Below are positions 1-8,035 of a stretch of 64,000 bases of DNA, piece after piece (position 1 is the stretch's first letter; each line of letters begins with the position of its first letter). Below the pieces are notes generated by a model. That model saw only the letters and a list, made by a program, of their open reading frames with translations. It had not been told where the DNA came from and ran no database searches. A program made the position numbers and the translations under genes. This DNA comes from Candidatus Epulonipiscium fishelsonii (GTDB taxonomy: Bacteria > Bacillota > Clostridia > Lachnospirales > Cellulosilyticaceae): assembly GCA_001983455.1 (NCBI GenBank), contig LJDB01000060.1:61036-125035 (forward strand), given 5' to 3'.

Positions 1-1
1 G

Positions 2-673
2 CTTGCAACAAAATATTTTTCTACAATCGGAGTGGAAATATATTCTTTAGATGAACATGAATATAAATACTTGCATGAATGTGGAGTGGATTTTGTTAGT
101 GTATATCAAGAAACATATAATAAGGAAAGATATGCGGAAGTTCATAAAAGTGGACCTAAAAGTGATTTTAGTTATAGGTTTAATTCACAAGAAAGAGCAT
201 TAAAAGGAGGAATAAGAGGAGTTGCCTTTGGAGCACTTCTTGGAATTAATGACTTTAGAAAAGATATATTTGCAGCGGCACTTCATGCATCATATATTCA
301 AAATAAATATCCTACAGCAGAAATTAGTTTTTCTGTGCCAAGACTTCGACCATATTTGAATGCTCCTAAAAATGTAGCAAAAGATGTTTATGAAACACAG
401 CTATTACAAGTTATGTTAGCACTAAAATTATTTCTTCCTTTTGCAGGAATAACTATATCCAGTAGAGAGAGAGCAAAATTTAGAGATAATGTTGTGGGAC
501 TTGTTGCAACAAGAATATCTGCTGGAGTAAGTGTTGGAGTTGGTGGACATGATGAAGAGCAAAAAGGCGATGAACAATTTGAAATTTCAGATGATAGAAG
601 TGTTAAAGAAATACATGAAATGCTAAGAAAAAAAGGATTACAAGCGGTATATAGAGACTATATTTTAGTATAA
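2..673 (+). CDS. thiH: 2-iminoacetate synthase ThiH, C-terminal part (cut by window edge)
   Basis: The frame is open to the left edge, so the 5' end with the radical-SAM CxxxCxxC motif lies outside the window. About 223 residues are visible. The motifs VEIYSLDEHEY, VYQETYN, the SSRERAKFRDNVV block and a Gly-rich SVGVGGH stretch match the C-terminal half of ThiH. ThiH cleaves tyrosine through a radical-SAM reaction to give 2-iminoacetate (dehydroglycine) for thiazole synthesis; it is the anaerobic alternative to the oxidase ThiO. thiT and tenA follow in the same direction within 20 bases, so this is the tail of a thiamine operon. A GTG at 32 could pass for a start but lies inside the conserved domain. 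Confidence 0.9.
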   Translation, partial: LATKYFSTIGVEIYSLDEHEYKYLHECGVDFVSVYQETYNKERYAEVHKSGPKSDFSYRFNSQERALKGGIRGVAFGALLGINDFRKDIFAAALHASYIQNKYPTAEISFSVPRLRPYLNAPKNVAKDVYETQLLQVMLALKLFLPFAGITISSRERAKFRDNVVGLVATRISAGVSVGVGGHDEEQKGDEQFEISDDRSVKEIHEMLRKKGLQAVYRDYILV

Positions 674-692
674 ATCAATAGGGGGAATAGCG

Positions 693-1304
693 ATGGATAC
701 TATTATTATTGGTATTTTAACAATTTTAAATTTAATTGGATTACTTTATTTTATTAAAAAAGGTAGTATGAACTTAAAGCTTATGTGTATGATAGGTTTA
801 TTTGCAGGCATATCCGTTATCTTAAAATCAATATATATTCCACTGCCAACAGGTGGAGCAATAGCACTATTAAGTGTTACTCCAGCTATGATATTAGCTG
901 TTTTATATGGTCCACATGCAGGAATATGGGTTGGTATGCTGAGTGGTTGTTTGGTTATGATACTAGTTCCTGGATGGGTTCCTATTCATCCACTACAAAT
1001 ATTTGTAGAACAATTAGGTGCATTAGGAGCTCTAGGATATGCAGGTGTCCTAGGAAACAATAAAAAAATAAAGATTATCTCTGCTTGTTTACTAGCTGTT
1101 ATAATAAATGTTTCTTTTCATATCTTTTCAGGTGTATTATTTTTTAGTATGAACGTGCCTGAAGGAATGGGAAGTTGGGCATACTCCATAACTTATAATA
1201 TAGGTAGTATGGGTGTTGAAGGGTTATTAAGTGTTGGATTAATAAGTTTATTACCTTTAGATCAATTAAAAAAAATATTGAAAATAGAAAGAGGTATAGT
1301 ATGA
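693..1304 (+). CDS. thiT: Thiamine ECF-transporter S component, ThiT-like
   Basis: This 203-residue, highly hydrophobic protein has about six membrane segments. The pattern PLPTGGAIALLSVTPAM followed by YGPHAGIWVGMLSG and HPLQIFVEQLGALGALGYAG matches the thiamine-specific S component ThiT/YuaJ, where the segment after the Pro-rich loop lines the thiamine site. ThiT works with a shared EcfAA'T energizing module, which is not in this window. A GGGGG ribosome site lies 8 bases before ATG 693. The stop overlaps the tenA start (ATGA), so the two are translationally coupled. The N-terminal hydrophobic stretch is somewhat longer than I expect for ThiT; substrate is assigned from motif plus context. 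Confidence 0.8.
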   Translation: MDTIIIGILTILNLIGLLYFIKKGSMNLKLMCMIGLFAGISVILKSIYIPLPTGGAIALLSVTPAMILAVLYGPHAGIWVGMLSGCLVMILVPGWVPIHPLQIFVEQLGALGALGYAGVLGNNKKIKIISACLLAVIINVSFHIFSGVLFFSMNVPEGMGSWAYSITYNIGSMGVEGLLSVGLISLLPLDQLKKILKIERGIV

Positions 1305-1960
1305 CTTTTGTAGAAGTGTTGATTAAAAATTCAAGTGATATATGGGAACAATATTTAGAACATCCATTTACAAACGGTGTTGTGGACGGAACAATGGATG
1401 CTGAAAAATTTAAAAATTATATTATTGAAGATAGTATTTATCTTAATGCATATGCAAGAGCTTTTGCTGGAGGTATGTACAATTCAACACGAAGAGAAGA
1501 TTTACAGTTCTTTTATAAGTCTTTAAACTTTATAGAAGAAGGCGAAGGCTCTACCAGAGTATATTATCTAAAAAAATACAATCTTACAGACGAATGGATT
1601 GACCAGCAAGAGCCAAAACCAGAGAATAAAGAATATATTGATTTTATGTTAGGTGTGGCAAAAGATGGTACAGCTTTAGAAACGTGGATGGCCATTCTTC
1701 CATGCATATTTTCGTATGCTTATATTTTTAGGGAGCTAACAAAATCTGCTCAAGTTGACGAAAGTAATCCATATAAAAGGTTTTTGGATGACTATATATC
1801 TGAAAACTATCACAACTACTGTGTAGAATGTGGAAAGTATGTTAATAAACTAACTTCTCAAATAAATATGACTCCTGAATATAAGGATAAATTAAGTAAT
1901 ATATTTAGAAAATCCAGTCTGTGTGAGCTAGAGTTTTGGAATATGGCAAACAGAAAATAA
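1301..1960 (+). CDS. tenA: Thiaminase II / aminopyrimidine aminohydrolase TenA
   Basis: A 219-residue TenA/THI-4 family protein of normal length. It salvages thiamine breakdown products by hydrolysing aminopyrimidine (HMP-amine) to HMP, and can hydrolyse thiamine. The expected features are visible: the substrate-binding Asp in IIEDSIYLNAYAR, the catalytic Cys in LPCIFSYAY (about residue 135) and the C-terminal Glu in CELEFWNMANR. The start codon shares ATGA with the thiT stop. Cytoplasmic enzyme, third gene of the thiamine group. A long hairpin lies 14 bases after the stop, followed by a decayed copy of the last 70 bases of this gene. Confidence 0.88.
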   Translation: MTFVEVLIKNSSDIWEQYLEHPFTNGVVDGTMDAEKFKNYIIEDSIYLNAYARAFAGGMYNSTRREDLQFFYKSLNFIEEGEGSTRVYYLKKYNLTDEWIDQQEPKPENKEYIDFMLGVAKDGTALETWMAILPCIFSYAYIFRELTKSAQVDESNPYKRFLDDYISENYHNYCVECGKYVNKLTSQINMTPEYKDKLSNIFRKSSLCELEFWNMANRK

Positions 1961-1973
1961 ATACTAAAATCTT

Positions 1974-2004
1974 CCATATGGGATAATAACTCTATCCCAT
2001 ATGG
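1974..2004 (+). terminator. Hairpin after tenA, likely terminator
   Basis: Perfect 12-bp inverted repeat CCATATGGGATA / TATCCCATATGG with a 7-base loop, starting 14 bases after the tenA stop. No T-run follows, so termination is inferred from position only; an RNA-stabilising 3' hairpin is the alternative. Confidence 0.5.
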
Positions 2005-2033
2005 GAATACATAGAATATTCGTCTACCCAAAT

Positions 2034-2104
2034 AAATTAAATAATATATTTAGAAATCTAGTATGTGTGAGCTAGAGTTTTTGAGTGGGGCGAATAAAAA
2101 ATAA
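2034..2104 (+). pseudogene. Decayed duplicate of the tenA 3' end
   Basis: These 71 bases align along their whole length with tenA 1889-1960, including the shared block TGTGAGCTAGAGTTTT and the terminal AAAATAA. Substitutions and single-base indels shift the frame, so no TenA peptide is encoded. A TTCCATATG element occurs a few bases after both copies (1972 and 2131), which suggests the duplicated unit once included part of the downstream hairpin. No further tenA similarity is seen upstream of 2034. It is a relic of a short tandem duplication or of a recombined second tenA. Confidence 0.7.
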
Positions 2105-2186
2105 ATTTTATTTGTCACCTAATTCCAAAATTTCCATATGATGATAATATATAATTTAAATAAACAAATTTAACAATGACCTTAAA

Positions 2187-2306
2187 CAAAATTAAGCTGA
2201 CATTTATTAAAAGAAGTTAACAGAAGAATGCCCTATAGTGTATTGCTATAGAAGTTATGAATAAATAACTAAGTTGAATCAAAAAAATATATTAGCTTAA
2301 TTTTGT
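2187..2306. repeat. Spaced inverted repeat in the tenA-glucosaminidase gap
   Basis: CAAAATTAAGCT (2187-2198) and its exact reverse complement AGCTTAATTTTG (2294-2305) are 95 bases apart, with one further matching base pair outside. A second short repeat CTATAG...CTATAG lies inside near 2232-2250. The gap from 1961 to 2543 has no convincing gene; besides this it holds the tenA relic, a terminator-like hairpin at 2403 and the promoter for the next gene. The repeat could be the arms of a small structured RNA or the remnant of a miniature element. Confidence 0.35.
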
Positions 2307-2402
2307 ATTATAATATATATAGAATATGTTTTAGTGTTATTTTAGGAAAATTTCATACTCAGTGTTAGTCAATATAAATACTGATAAATTTTAATATAAC
2401 AT

Positions 2403-2433
2403 GCAGGAGTCAAATAATCGGACTCCTGCTTAT
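2403..2433 (+). terminator. Strong intrinsic-terminator-like hairpin without an obvious upstream gene
   Basis: GCAGGAGTC / GACTCCTGC forms a perfect 9-bp stem with a 9-base loop and is followed by TTATTATT. An AT-rich TATTATAAT box lies about 95 bases upstream (near 2306-2315), so a short unannotated transcript may end here. Confidence 0.55.
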
Positions 2434-2462
2434 TATTCGTGATAACAGATCTAAATTATATC

Positions 2463-2491
2463 TTGACGATAGATAATTTTTATAGTACAAT
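2463..2491 (+). promoter_or_regulatory. Sigma-A-type promoter for the glucosaminidase gene
   Basis: TTGACG and TACAAT boxes with a 17-base spacer, 53 bases ahead of the GTG start at 2544. Confidence 0.6.
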
Positions 2492-2543
2492 CAAAGTAAT
2501 ATAAATAATAAAAATTAATTTATATTACTAACGGAGGGATAAA

Positions 2544-3161
2544 GTGAATTTTAAAGCTATAATTTTAATTATGCCTATAGTATTTATTTTAAATAAAAGC
2601 GAACTACAAGCAAACAATTTATTTTATGATAGCAAAATAGAGAATAGCTTTATTGCTGAAGAAACACTTATAATTACTCATGCTAGTGCTACAGTAGAAC
2701 AGTGTAAAACTTGGGCAACTAATAAAAATGCTACTCAAGATTTTATTAATAATGCAGACATTTATTTTAAAGAATGTATAAAGGTAAATATCGATCCAGT
2801 CATGGCTTATGCTCAATATGCATTAGAGTCTGGGTATGGACATTATAAAGGAACTATTGATTCGACATATTTTAATCCCTGTGGTTTAAAAGTTCCACAA
2901 GGTGGAGATTGTAAAGATCCTGAAGCTCATGAAAGTTTTAATAGTTGGGACGAAGGAATAAAAGCTCATATCGATCATATTGCACTATATGTAGGTGTTG
3001 AAGGATATCCAAGAAAGGACACTTATGATCCACGTCATTTTGAATATTTATTTGGTACATATACAACAGTTGAGACTATAGGGAATGGATGGTGTCCATC
3101 TAATCCAAACTATGGTGCACATTTGCTGAAACTTATGAAACAAATTCAGAATATAAATTAA
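2544..3161 (+). CDS. Exported glucosaminidase-domain protein (peptidoglycan hydrolase)
   Basis: This 205-residue protein starts at a GTG behind a clear GGAGGG site. It has a short N-terminal hydrophobic segment (MNFKAIILIMPIVFIL) that acts as signal peptide or anchor. From about residue 60 it matches the mannosyl-glycoprotein endo-beta-N-acetylglucosaminidase (Glucosaminidase) domain. The catalytic Glu is in YALESGYGHYKG, followed by FNPCGLK and the FNSWDEGIKAHIDHI block seen in autolysins. It probably cleaves glycan strands of peptidoglycan outside the membrane. It has no cell-wall binding repeats. It is monocistronic, with its own promoter and a terminator shared with the convergent L,D-transpeptidase gene. 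Confidence 0.82.
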   Translation: MNFKAIILIMPIVFILNKSELQANNLFYDSKIENSFIAEETLIITHASATVEQCKTWATNKNATQDFINNADIYFKECIKVNIDPVMAYAQYALESGYGHYKGTIDSTYFNPCGLKVPQGGDCKDPEAHESFNSWDEGIKAHIDHIALYVGVEGYPRKDTYDPRHFEYLFGTYTTVETIGNGWCPSNPNYGAHLLKLMKQIQNIN

Positions 3162-3166
3162 CTTAG

Positions 3167-3193
3167 TAATGGCGAACATATAGTTCGCCATTA
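3167..3193. terminator. Bidirectional terminator between convergent cell-wall genes
   Basis: Perfect 11-bp stem TAATGGCGAAC / GTTCGCCATTA with a 5-base loop, 5 bases after the glucosaminidase stop and 15 bases beyond the stop of the opposing gene. Confidence 0.75.
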
Positions 3194-3208
3194 TATTTAT
3201 AAAATCTA

Positions 3209-4813
3209 TTAATTAACCCAAATAGTAGTGCCCAATTTAATTGTGTGATAAAACCAATCTGCATCCTCTGGGGAAAGACGAACACAACCATCCGATGCTC
3301 GTTGGCCTAGTATTCCTCTACCTTCCAATAAATATTCTCCTGTATCATTATAAAGGATAGAGTGAATTAAATATTCTCCCGAAAATTGAACTGCATCATA
3401 ACAAACATAACCTTTACCCCATCCAAAAGAAGGCATATAGGCTGTTGCCTGGAACGTTCCTCTAATAGTAGGCGTAATATTCTTTCCTGAAGATACTAGC
3501 ATATTTCTAAATAATTCCCATCTTCCATTAATATTTTCAAATACATACATTCTTTGTCTATATAAATCTATCCATACTAGATGATTACTATTGCTTTTTA
3601 ATCCTTTTAAATTTATATATGTTTCAATTTGTTCTGTAGTTGCTTGTTTATACTGTGTATATGGATCAGGTGGAATATAAACACTGTTCCAAGGTACTTC
3701 TGTAGCATTTGGGCCTACATAATAGAACTTTCCACGTTCATCAAACTTAACTTCAACTTGTTGGCCTGCCTTAAATCCTCCAACATTATATAACATAGTG
3801 CCTGTAACAATTGAAGGTGGAAATAAGCTCTCAAGAGTAGTTTGAGACATTTGCAAATTTTTTAATTCTTGCTCTAGTTGAATACGTTTTTGTTCTTCTG
3901 CAGCCAACCGTTCTTGTTCAAGTCTTATGCTTTCTTGCTCTTGTACCCAACGTTGTTTTTCATCTAGAGTTTGTTCTTCTTTTATTTGCTCTTCGTACTG
4001 AATTTTTGAGTCCAATAAAATCTGTTGATCATTTATGTAGTTTTTATCAATAGTAAATATTGAATATCCCTTCTGTGAAATATTTGTTATAACCATTTCC
4101 CAGAAGTTTTCACTTTTAGAAGGCAAAAAATAATTTTGATTTAAATCAGTCATGTCTAGTTCATGATGATTTTCAGTAAAAATGTTGTTATCTAGTGTTA
4201 TATCAACATAGTCGATATTTATAGGTATATCTGTTTTATTTACTATAACAGTGTTTTCTAATATGTGTATCATATCATCAACAATATTTGATTTAAAAGT
4301 ACTTTTATATTGTGTTTCTGAAATCAAATTTATTTCTAAAAATCCGCTCAAAGAACTTAAAGGTACAAAAATTCCTTCTTGCCCAGTTAAAATAAAACTT
4401 TTTAATTGTTCTATTTCCATACATTCTAAAGTCATATTAAAATTTAAAGTAGTTGGTAGAGTATTAAACCTAGATTTTTGAACTAACCATGATATAGGTT
4501 CATATTCTAAAACCTTATTTGGCAAATATAAAAATTCTATTCCATTATATTTATATAATTCAAATGTTCCGAATTGTGTATCTAAAGTTTTTTCGCTCAA
4601 TTCCAAAGTTCCTTGTAAAGGTATATCTTGATTTTGGATTTCAAGAAGTTTCTGTTTATGAAGTGTAAGCGCAATATTTTCTTGACTACTATCTTCTAGC
4701 GGAATAATATTTTCTGATATAGATTGTTCGATGTATTCTGGTGGAAGAATAGTCTCCATTGCAAAAATTGGTGTAGTAAATAATAACCCCATTATAAACA
4801 TAAACTTTTTCAT
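3209..4813 (-). CDS. Exported L,D-transpeptidase (YkuD) with coiled-coil middle
   Basis: A 534-residue exported protein. The start is placed at 4813 because an upstream in-frame ATG (4828) overlaps the AAGGAG ribosome site. Residues 1-19 form a signal peptide ending in FAM. An N-terminal domain of about 240 residues is not recognised. A Glu/Gln-rich coiled coil follows (about 265-325). The C-terminal 130 residues are a YkuD L,D-transpeptidase domain with HLVWIDLYRQRMYVF, a His-Ser pair in YLIHSILYND and the active-site Cys in SDGCVRLSPEDADW. It would make 3-3 peptidoglycan cross-links or attach proteins to wall peptides. Convergent with the glucosaminidase gene. Confidence 0.85.
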   Translation of the reverse strand: MKKFMFIMGLLFTTPIFAMETILPPEYIEQSISENIIPLEDSSQENIALTLHKQKLLEIQNQDIPLQGTLELSEKTLDTQFGTFELYKYNGIEFLYLPNKVLEYEPISWLVQKSRFNTLPTTLNFNMTLECMEIEQLKSFILTGQEGIFVPLSSLSGFLEINLISETQYKSTFKSNIVDDMIHILENTVIVNKTDIPINIDYVDITLDNNIFTENHHELDMTDLNQNYFLPSKSENFWEMVITNISQKGYSIFTIDKNYINDQQILLDSKIQYEEQIKEEQTLDEKQRWVQEQESIRLEQERLAAEEQKRIQLEQELKNLQMSQTTLESLFPPSIVTGTMLYNVGGFKAGQQVEVKFDERGKFYYVGPNATEVPWNSVYIPPDPYTQYKQATTEQIETYINLKGLKSNSNHLVWIDLYRQRMYVFENINGRWELFRNMLVSSGKNITPTIRGTFQATAYMPSFGWGKGYVCYDAVQFSGEYLIHSILYNDTGEYLLEGRGILGQRASDGCVRLSPEDADWFYHTIKLGTTIWVN

Positions 4814-5087
4814 AAATCGCTCCTTCATTAAGCAATGACTTAAAATTATTTTAAAAATTTCTTCTGTTATTTTGGATTATTTATTTGTGATGTTTTACAC
4901 ATAAATAAAATTATATGATAATCTTTTATTGAAGTGCATGTGTTAAAGAAATTGTTATATAAAAGTTACTAGATTGATATATTGCTTAATTAAGTTTAAA
5001 ATTTTAAAAATAAGGAAAAAATATAATATAACAAATGATAGTGAAAGAGAGGCAAGTAACAGCAAAAATTTGCTTTACTTAATTTTT

Positions 5088-5855
5088 ATGGAACAATTAG
5101 AAAGATTAAATTATTTAATAACTTATTTAGCAGAAGAATATGAAGATTTTAAATTACCTAAAGAATATGATGAAAAAAGATATGTTTTACGTGGATTTAT
5201 GAATGTCAGAGAGCCAAAAGAAATTGATAAAACTTGGCTAAAAATTCAAGATGCATTTTTGCAGGAAGAATTAAATGCAAAAGGGATAATAAATGTAGAT
5301 TTATTAGAACCAATTCCATCTGATCCAAATATTATTTTATGGCAAGGGGATATCACTAGGTTAAAAGTTGATGCTATAGTAAATGCAGCCAATAGTAAAA
5401 TGCTTGGATGTTTTATATCAAATCATAGGTGTATTGATAATGCTATACATTCCGCAGCAGGATTTCAACTTAGGTTAGCGTGCAAAGAAATTATGCAGAA
5501 ACAAAGCCATGACGAAAAAACAGGGACTGCAAAAATTACAGAAGGATTTAATTTGCCTTCAAAATATGTTATCCATACAGTTGGACCCATTGTGGATGGT
5601 CAATTAACCGAACTTCATAAAGAACAATTAAAAAGTTGCTACTTATCTTGTTTAAAATTAGCTCAAGAAAATGATTGTAAAAGTATAGCATTTTGTTGCA
5701 TATCAACTGGGGAATTTATGTTTCCACAAGAAGATGCTGCAAAAATTGCAATAGATGTTGTGAAAGAATATTTAAAAAGCTCTAAAATAAAAGTTGTTTT
5801 TAACGTCTTTAAGGATAGCGATTATGATATATACAAAAATTTGCTGGAACAATAA
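5088..5855 (+). CDS. Zinc-type macrodomain protein, probable ADP-ribosyl hydrolase
   Basis: 255 residues. The start at ATG 5088 (MEQLERLNYL) is chosen by family pattern, although no clear ribosome site precedes it; a TTG 114 bases upstream is open but unlikely. The first 75 residues are helical. The macrodomain follows, with the ADP-ribose loop WQGDITRLKVDAIVNAANSK and then MLGCFISNHRCIDNAIHSAAG. The Cys-x-x-x-x-x-His-x-Cys arrangement in this loop is the signature of the zinc-containing macrodomains known from Staphylococcus and Streptococcus, which remove ADP-ribose from proteins. Those often sit with a sirtuin (SirTM) and lipoylation genes; none is here. A flavoprotein gene follows after 2 bases and is probably co-transcribed. 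Confidence 0.82.
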   Translation: MEQLERLNYLITYLAEEYEDFKLPKEYDEKRYVLRGFMNVREPKEIDKTWLKIQDAFLQEELNAKGIINVDLLEPIPSDPNIILWQGDITRLKVDAIVNAANSKMLGCFISNHRCIDNAIHSAAGFQLRLACKEIMQKQSHDEKTGTAKITEGFNLPSKYVIHTVGPIVDGQLTELHKEQLKSCYLSCLKLAQENDCKSIAFCCISTGEFMFPQEDAAKIAIDVVKEYLKSSKIKVVFNVFKDSDYDIYKNLLEQ

Positions 5856-5857
5856 AA

Positions 5858-7066
5858 ATGTATAATACAATTGTAATTGGTGGCGGAGCTGCAGGACTTT
5901 TTTTAGCTCAACATATAGGAAAAAATGTTTTAGTTTTAGAAAAAAACAATTCATTAGGTCGGAAATTACTTGCTTCTGGAAGTAGACAATGTAATTTTAC
6001 TCATAATGGAGATATCAAAGAATTTTTTAATAAATATGGAGACAAACAAAATTTTGTAAAGAAATGTTTAAATACATTTTCTAATAAAGATAGTATCAAA
6101 TTTTTTAGTGCTACTGGAATGAATAGTATCACAAATGATAACGGAAAAGTATTTCCAAAAAGTTTGAAAAGTGAAGATATTTTAAATATATTAATCAAAC
6201 TAAACAAATTTAATACGTTAAAAACGAAGATAGACATTAAAGAAGTAAATTTTTTAGATAATACATTTCGTATTTTGGATAGTAACAACAACCAATATTT
6301 TTCCGAAAATTTAGTAGTTGCAACTGGAGGAATTACGTACCCAAAATTGGGTGCCTCTAGTTTTGGATATGAGCTTGCTAGGCAATTTGGTCATACTATT
6401 ATAGAACCAGCTCCTGCTTTAACAAACGTTATCGTAAGGCAACGATCTATAACAAAATTAACAGGGCTTTCATTTAAGCAACTAAAAATCATAAGTTATA
6501 GAAACAATAAAAAGGTATTGGATTGTACAGGCGATTTAATAATTACTCATAAAGGATTGTCTGGGCCTATAATATTAGATAATAGTCGCAACATAAAACC
6601 AAATGACATTTTAAATATAAATTTTTTGCCACAATATAATTATGAAAACTTAAATCAGCAATTTATAAAGGATTTTAATAAATTTGGAACTGTAACACTT
6701 TCAAGCTATTTAAAAATCTTTAATTTGCCCAAAAGCTTACTAGAGTATTTGTGTGAACAACTTAATATATCTAAGAGTCTTTGTTGTGCTCAGTTAATTA
6801 AATCTCAGCGAAAAGAATTATGCAGACTATTAACTATGTTTCCTATAGAAATTGAACAATTAGGTGGAATAAATATTGCCATGGTTACAGCTGGAGGAGT
6901 TTGTACAAAAGAAATATATTCGTCTACTTTTGAAAGCAAACTTCAAAAAAATTTATACTTTATAGGTGAAGTTTTAGACGTGGATGGAAATACAGGTGGC
7001 TATAATATACAATTTGCATTTTCCAGTGCATATTCTTGTGGAAAAAAAATATTGAAAATAGTATGA
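5858..7066 (+). CDS. HI0933/YhiN-family FAD-dependent oxidoreductase
   Basis: 402 residues, normal family length. The N-terminus has the dinucleotide-binding motif VIGGGAAGLFLAQ. The SLGRKLLASGSRQCNFTH block is diagnostic of the HI0933/YhiN (BaiN-like) flavoproteins, as are the second glycine-rich LVVATGGITYPKLGASSFGYELA and the C-terminal GEVLDVDGNTGGYNIQFAFSSAY. The substrate of most members is unknown; BaiN was proposed to act on bile-acid intermediates, which should not be assumed here. The gene starts 2 bases after the macrodomain stop, so the pair is translationally linked. Confidence 0.85.
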   Translation: MYNTIVIGGGAAGLFLAQHIGKNVLVLEKNNSLGRKLLASGSRQCNFTHNGDIKEFFNKYGDKQNFVKKCLNTFSNKDSIKFFSATGMNSITNDNGKVFPKSLKSEDILNILIKLNKFNTLKTKIDIKEVNFLDNTFRILDSNNNQYFSENLVVATGGITYPKLGASSFGYELARQFGHTIIEPAPALTNVIVRQRSITKLTGLSFKQLKIISYRNNKKVLDCTGDLIITHKGLSGPIILDNSRNIKPNDILNINFLPQYNYENLNQQFIKDFNKFGTVTLSSYLKIFNLPKSLLEYLCEQLNISKSLCCAQLIKSQRKELCRLLTMFPIEIEQLGGINIAMVTAGGVCTKEIYSSTFESKLQKNLYFIGEVLDVDGNTGGYNIQFAFSSAYSCGKKILKIV

Positions 7067-7136
7067 TTTAATGATATATTTAAATTGTACTATTTTTTTG
7101 TACTTATTTATAATAATAATAGAAAAGGGGTTTAAA

Positions 7137-7964
7137 ATGGCAGCAAAAAATTATTTAACACCACCTGAAATTACAGATTACACTATTGATGCAGGTGTAA
7201 GTAAAGTCAATCGTAATTTTATGACAATTTTATTTATGGCAATTCTAGCTGGAATTTATATTGCTTTAGGAGGTATAGCATCATCCACTGCAGCCCACTC
7301 GGTTGATGATTATGGTTTAGCAAAACTTATAACGGGTGCAGTGTTCCCTGTGGGTCTTATGTTAGTAGTAATTAATGGAGCAGATTTATTCACTGGAAAT
7401 TGTTTAATTATTATGTCAACGTGTGATAAAAAGACTAATATATTTCAATTTTTTGGAAATATTGCAATTGTATTTTTTGGAAACTTTATTGGTGCAGTTT
7501 TTATGGCTTGGTTGCAAGCAAACTCGGGCTTGTTTAGAATGAGTGATGGTGGTTTTGCATATTATGTTTTTAAAACAGCTTATAATAAAGTAACCTTACC
7601 ATTTGATGAAGCATTGATTTTGGGGATAATTTGTAATATATTTGTTTGTGCAGGTATACTAATGACTTATGCTGCAAAAGATATAGCTGGAAAAGCTTTA
7701 GCTGAATTTTTCTCAATATTTGCTTTTGCTATAAGTGGCTCAGAACATATTGTGGCAAACATGTATTATGTTCCAGCAGCAATATTTGCAAAATCAAATC
7801 CTGATTTAATAGAGCTTTCAGGATATGCATCAGAAAAATTAAGTGAAATTACATGGGGAAACTTTTTCATACATAATGCCATTCCAGTAACTATTGGGAA
7901 TATTCTAGGTGGAGTTTTAATAGGAACAATGTATTATCTAATTTACAAAAAATTTACAAGATAA
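7137..7964 (+). CDS. Formate/nitrite transporter (FNT family channel)
   Basis: 275 residues with about six membrane helices. ATG 7137 is chosen because AAAGGGG lies 8 bases before it; the longer open frame from 7071 overlaps the previous stop region and has no ribosome site. FNT hallmarks are AGIYIALGG, the NGADLFTGNCLI signature, and SGSEHIVANMYYVPA, which carries the pore His. FNT proteins are pentameric channels for formate, nitrite, hydrosulfide or related anions. In a fermenter with no nitrite genes nearby, formate export or uptake is the simplest guess. A strong terminator follows. Confidence 0.85.
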   Translation: MAAKNYLTPPEITDYTIDAGVSKVNRNFMTILFMAILAGIYIALGGIASSTAAHSVDDYGLAKLITGAVFPVGLMLVVINGADLFTGNCLIIMSTCDKKTNIFQFFGNIAIVFFGNFIGAVFMAWLQANSGLFRMSDGGFAYYVFKTAYNKVTLPFDEALILGIICNIFVCAGILMTYAAKDIAGKALAEFFSIFAFAISGSEHIVANMYYVPAAIFAKSNPDLIELSGYASEKLSEITWGNFFIHNAIPVTIGNILGGVLIGTMYYLIYKKFTR

Positions 7965-7970
7965 GATACA

Positions 7971-8006
7971 AAAACGAGGCAAAACTATGTGTTTGCCTCG
8001 TTTTTT
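7971..8006. terminator. Strong bidirectional terminator
   Basis: AAAACGAGGCAAA pairs with TTTGCCTCGTTTT, followed by a run of T. It ends the FNT gene and, in the other direction, the DUF285 repeat gene that stops at 8036. Confidence 0.85.
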
Positions 8007-8035
8007 ATTCGTAAGATTTTAAATGGTACAAGAAA

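Noticed and set aside
1301..2104. Possible insertion sequence between tenA and the glucosaminidase gene
   Set aside because: The repeated segment is a piece of tenA itself, with no transposase and no target-site duplication seen.
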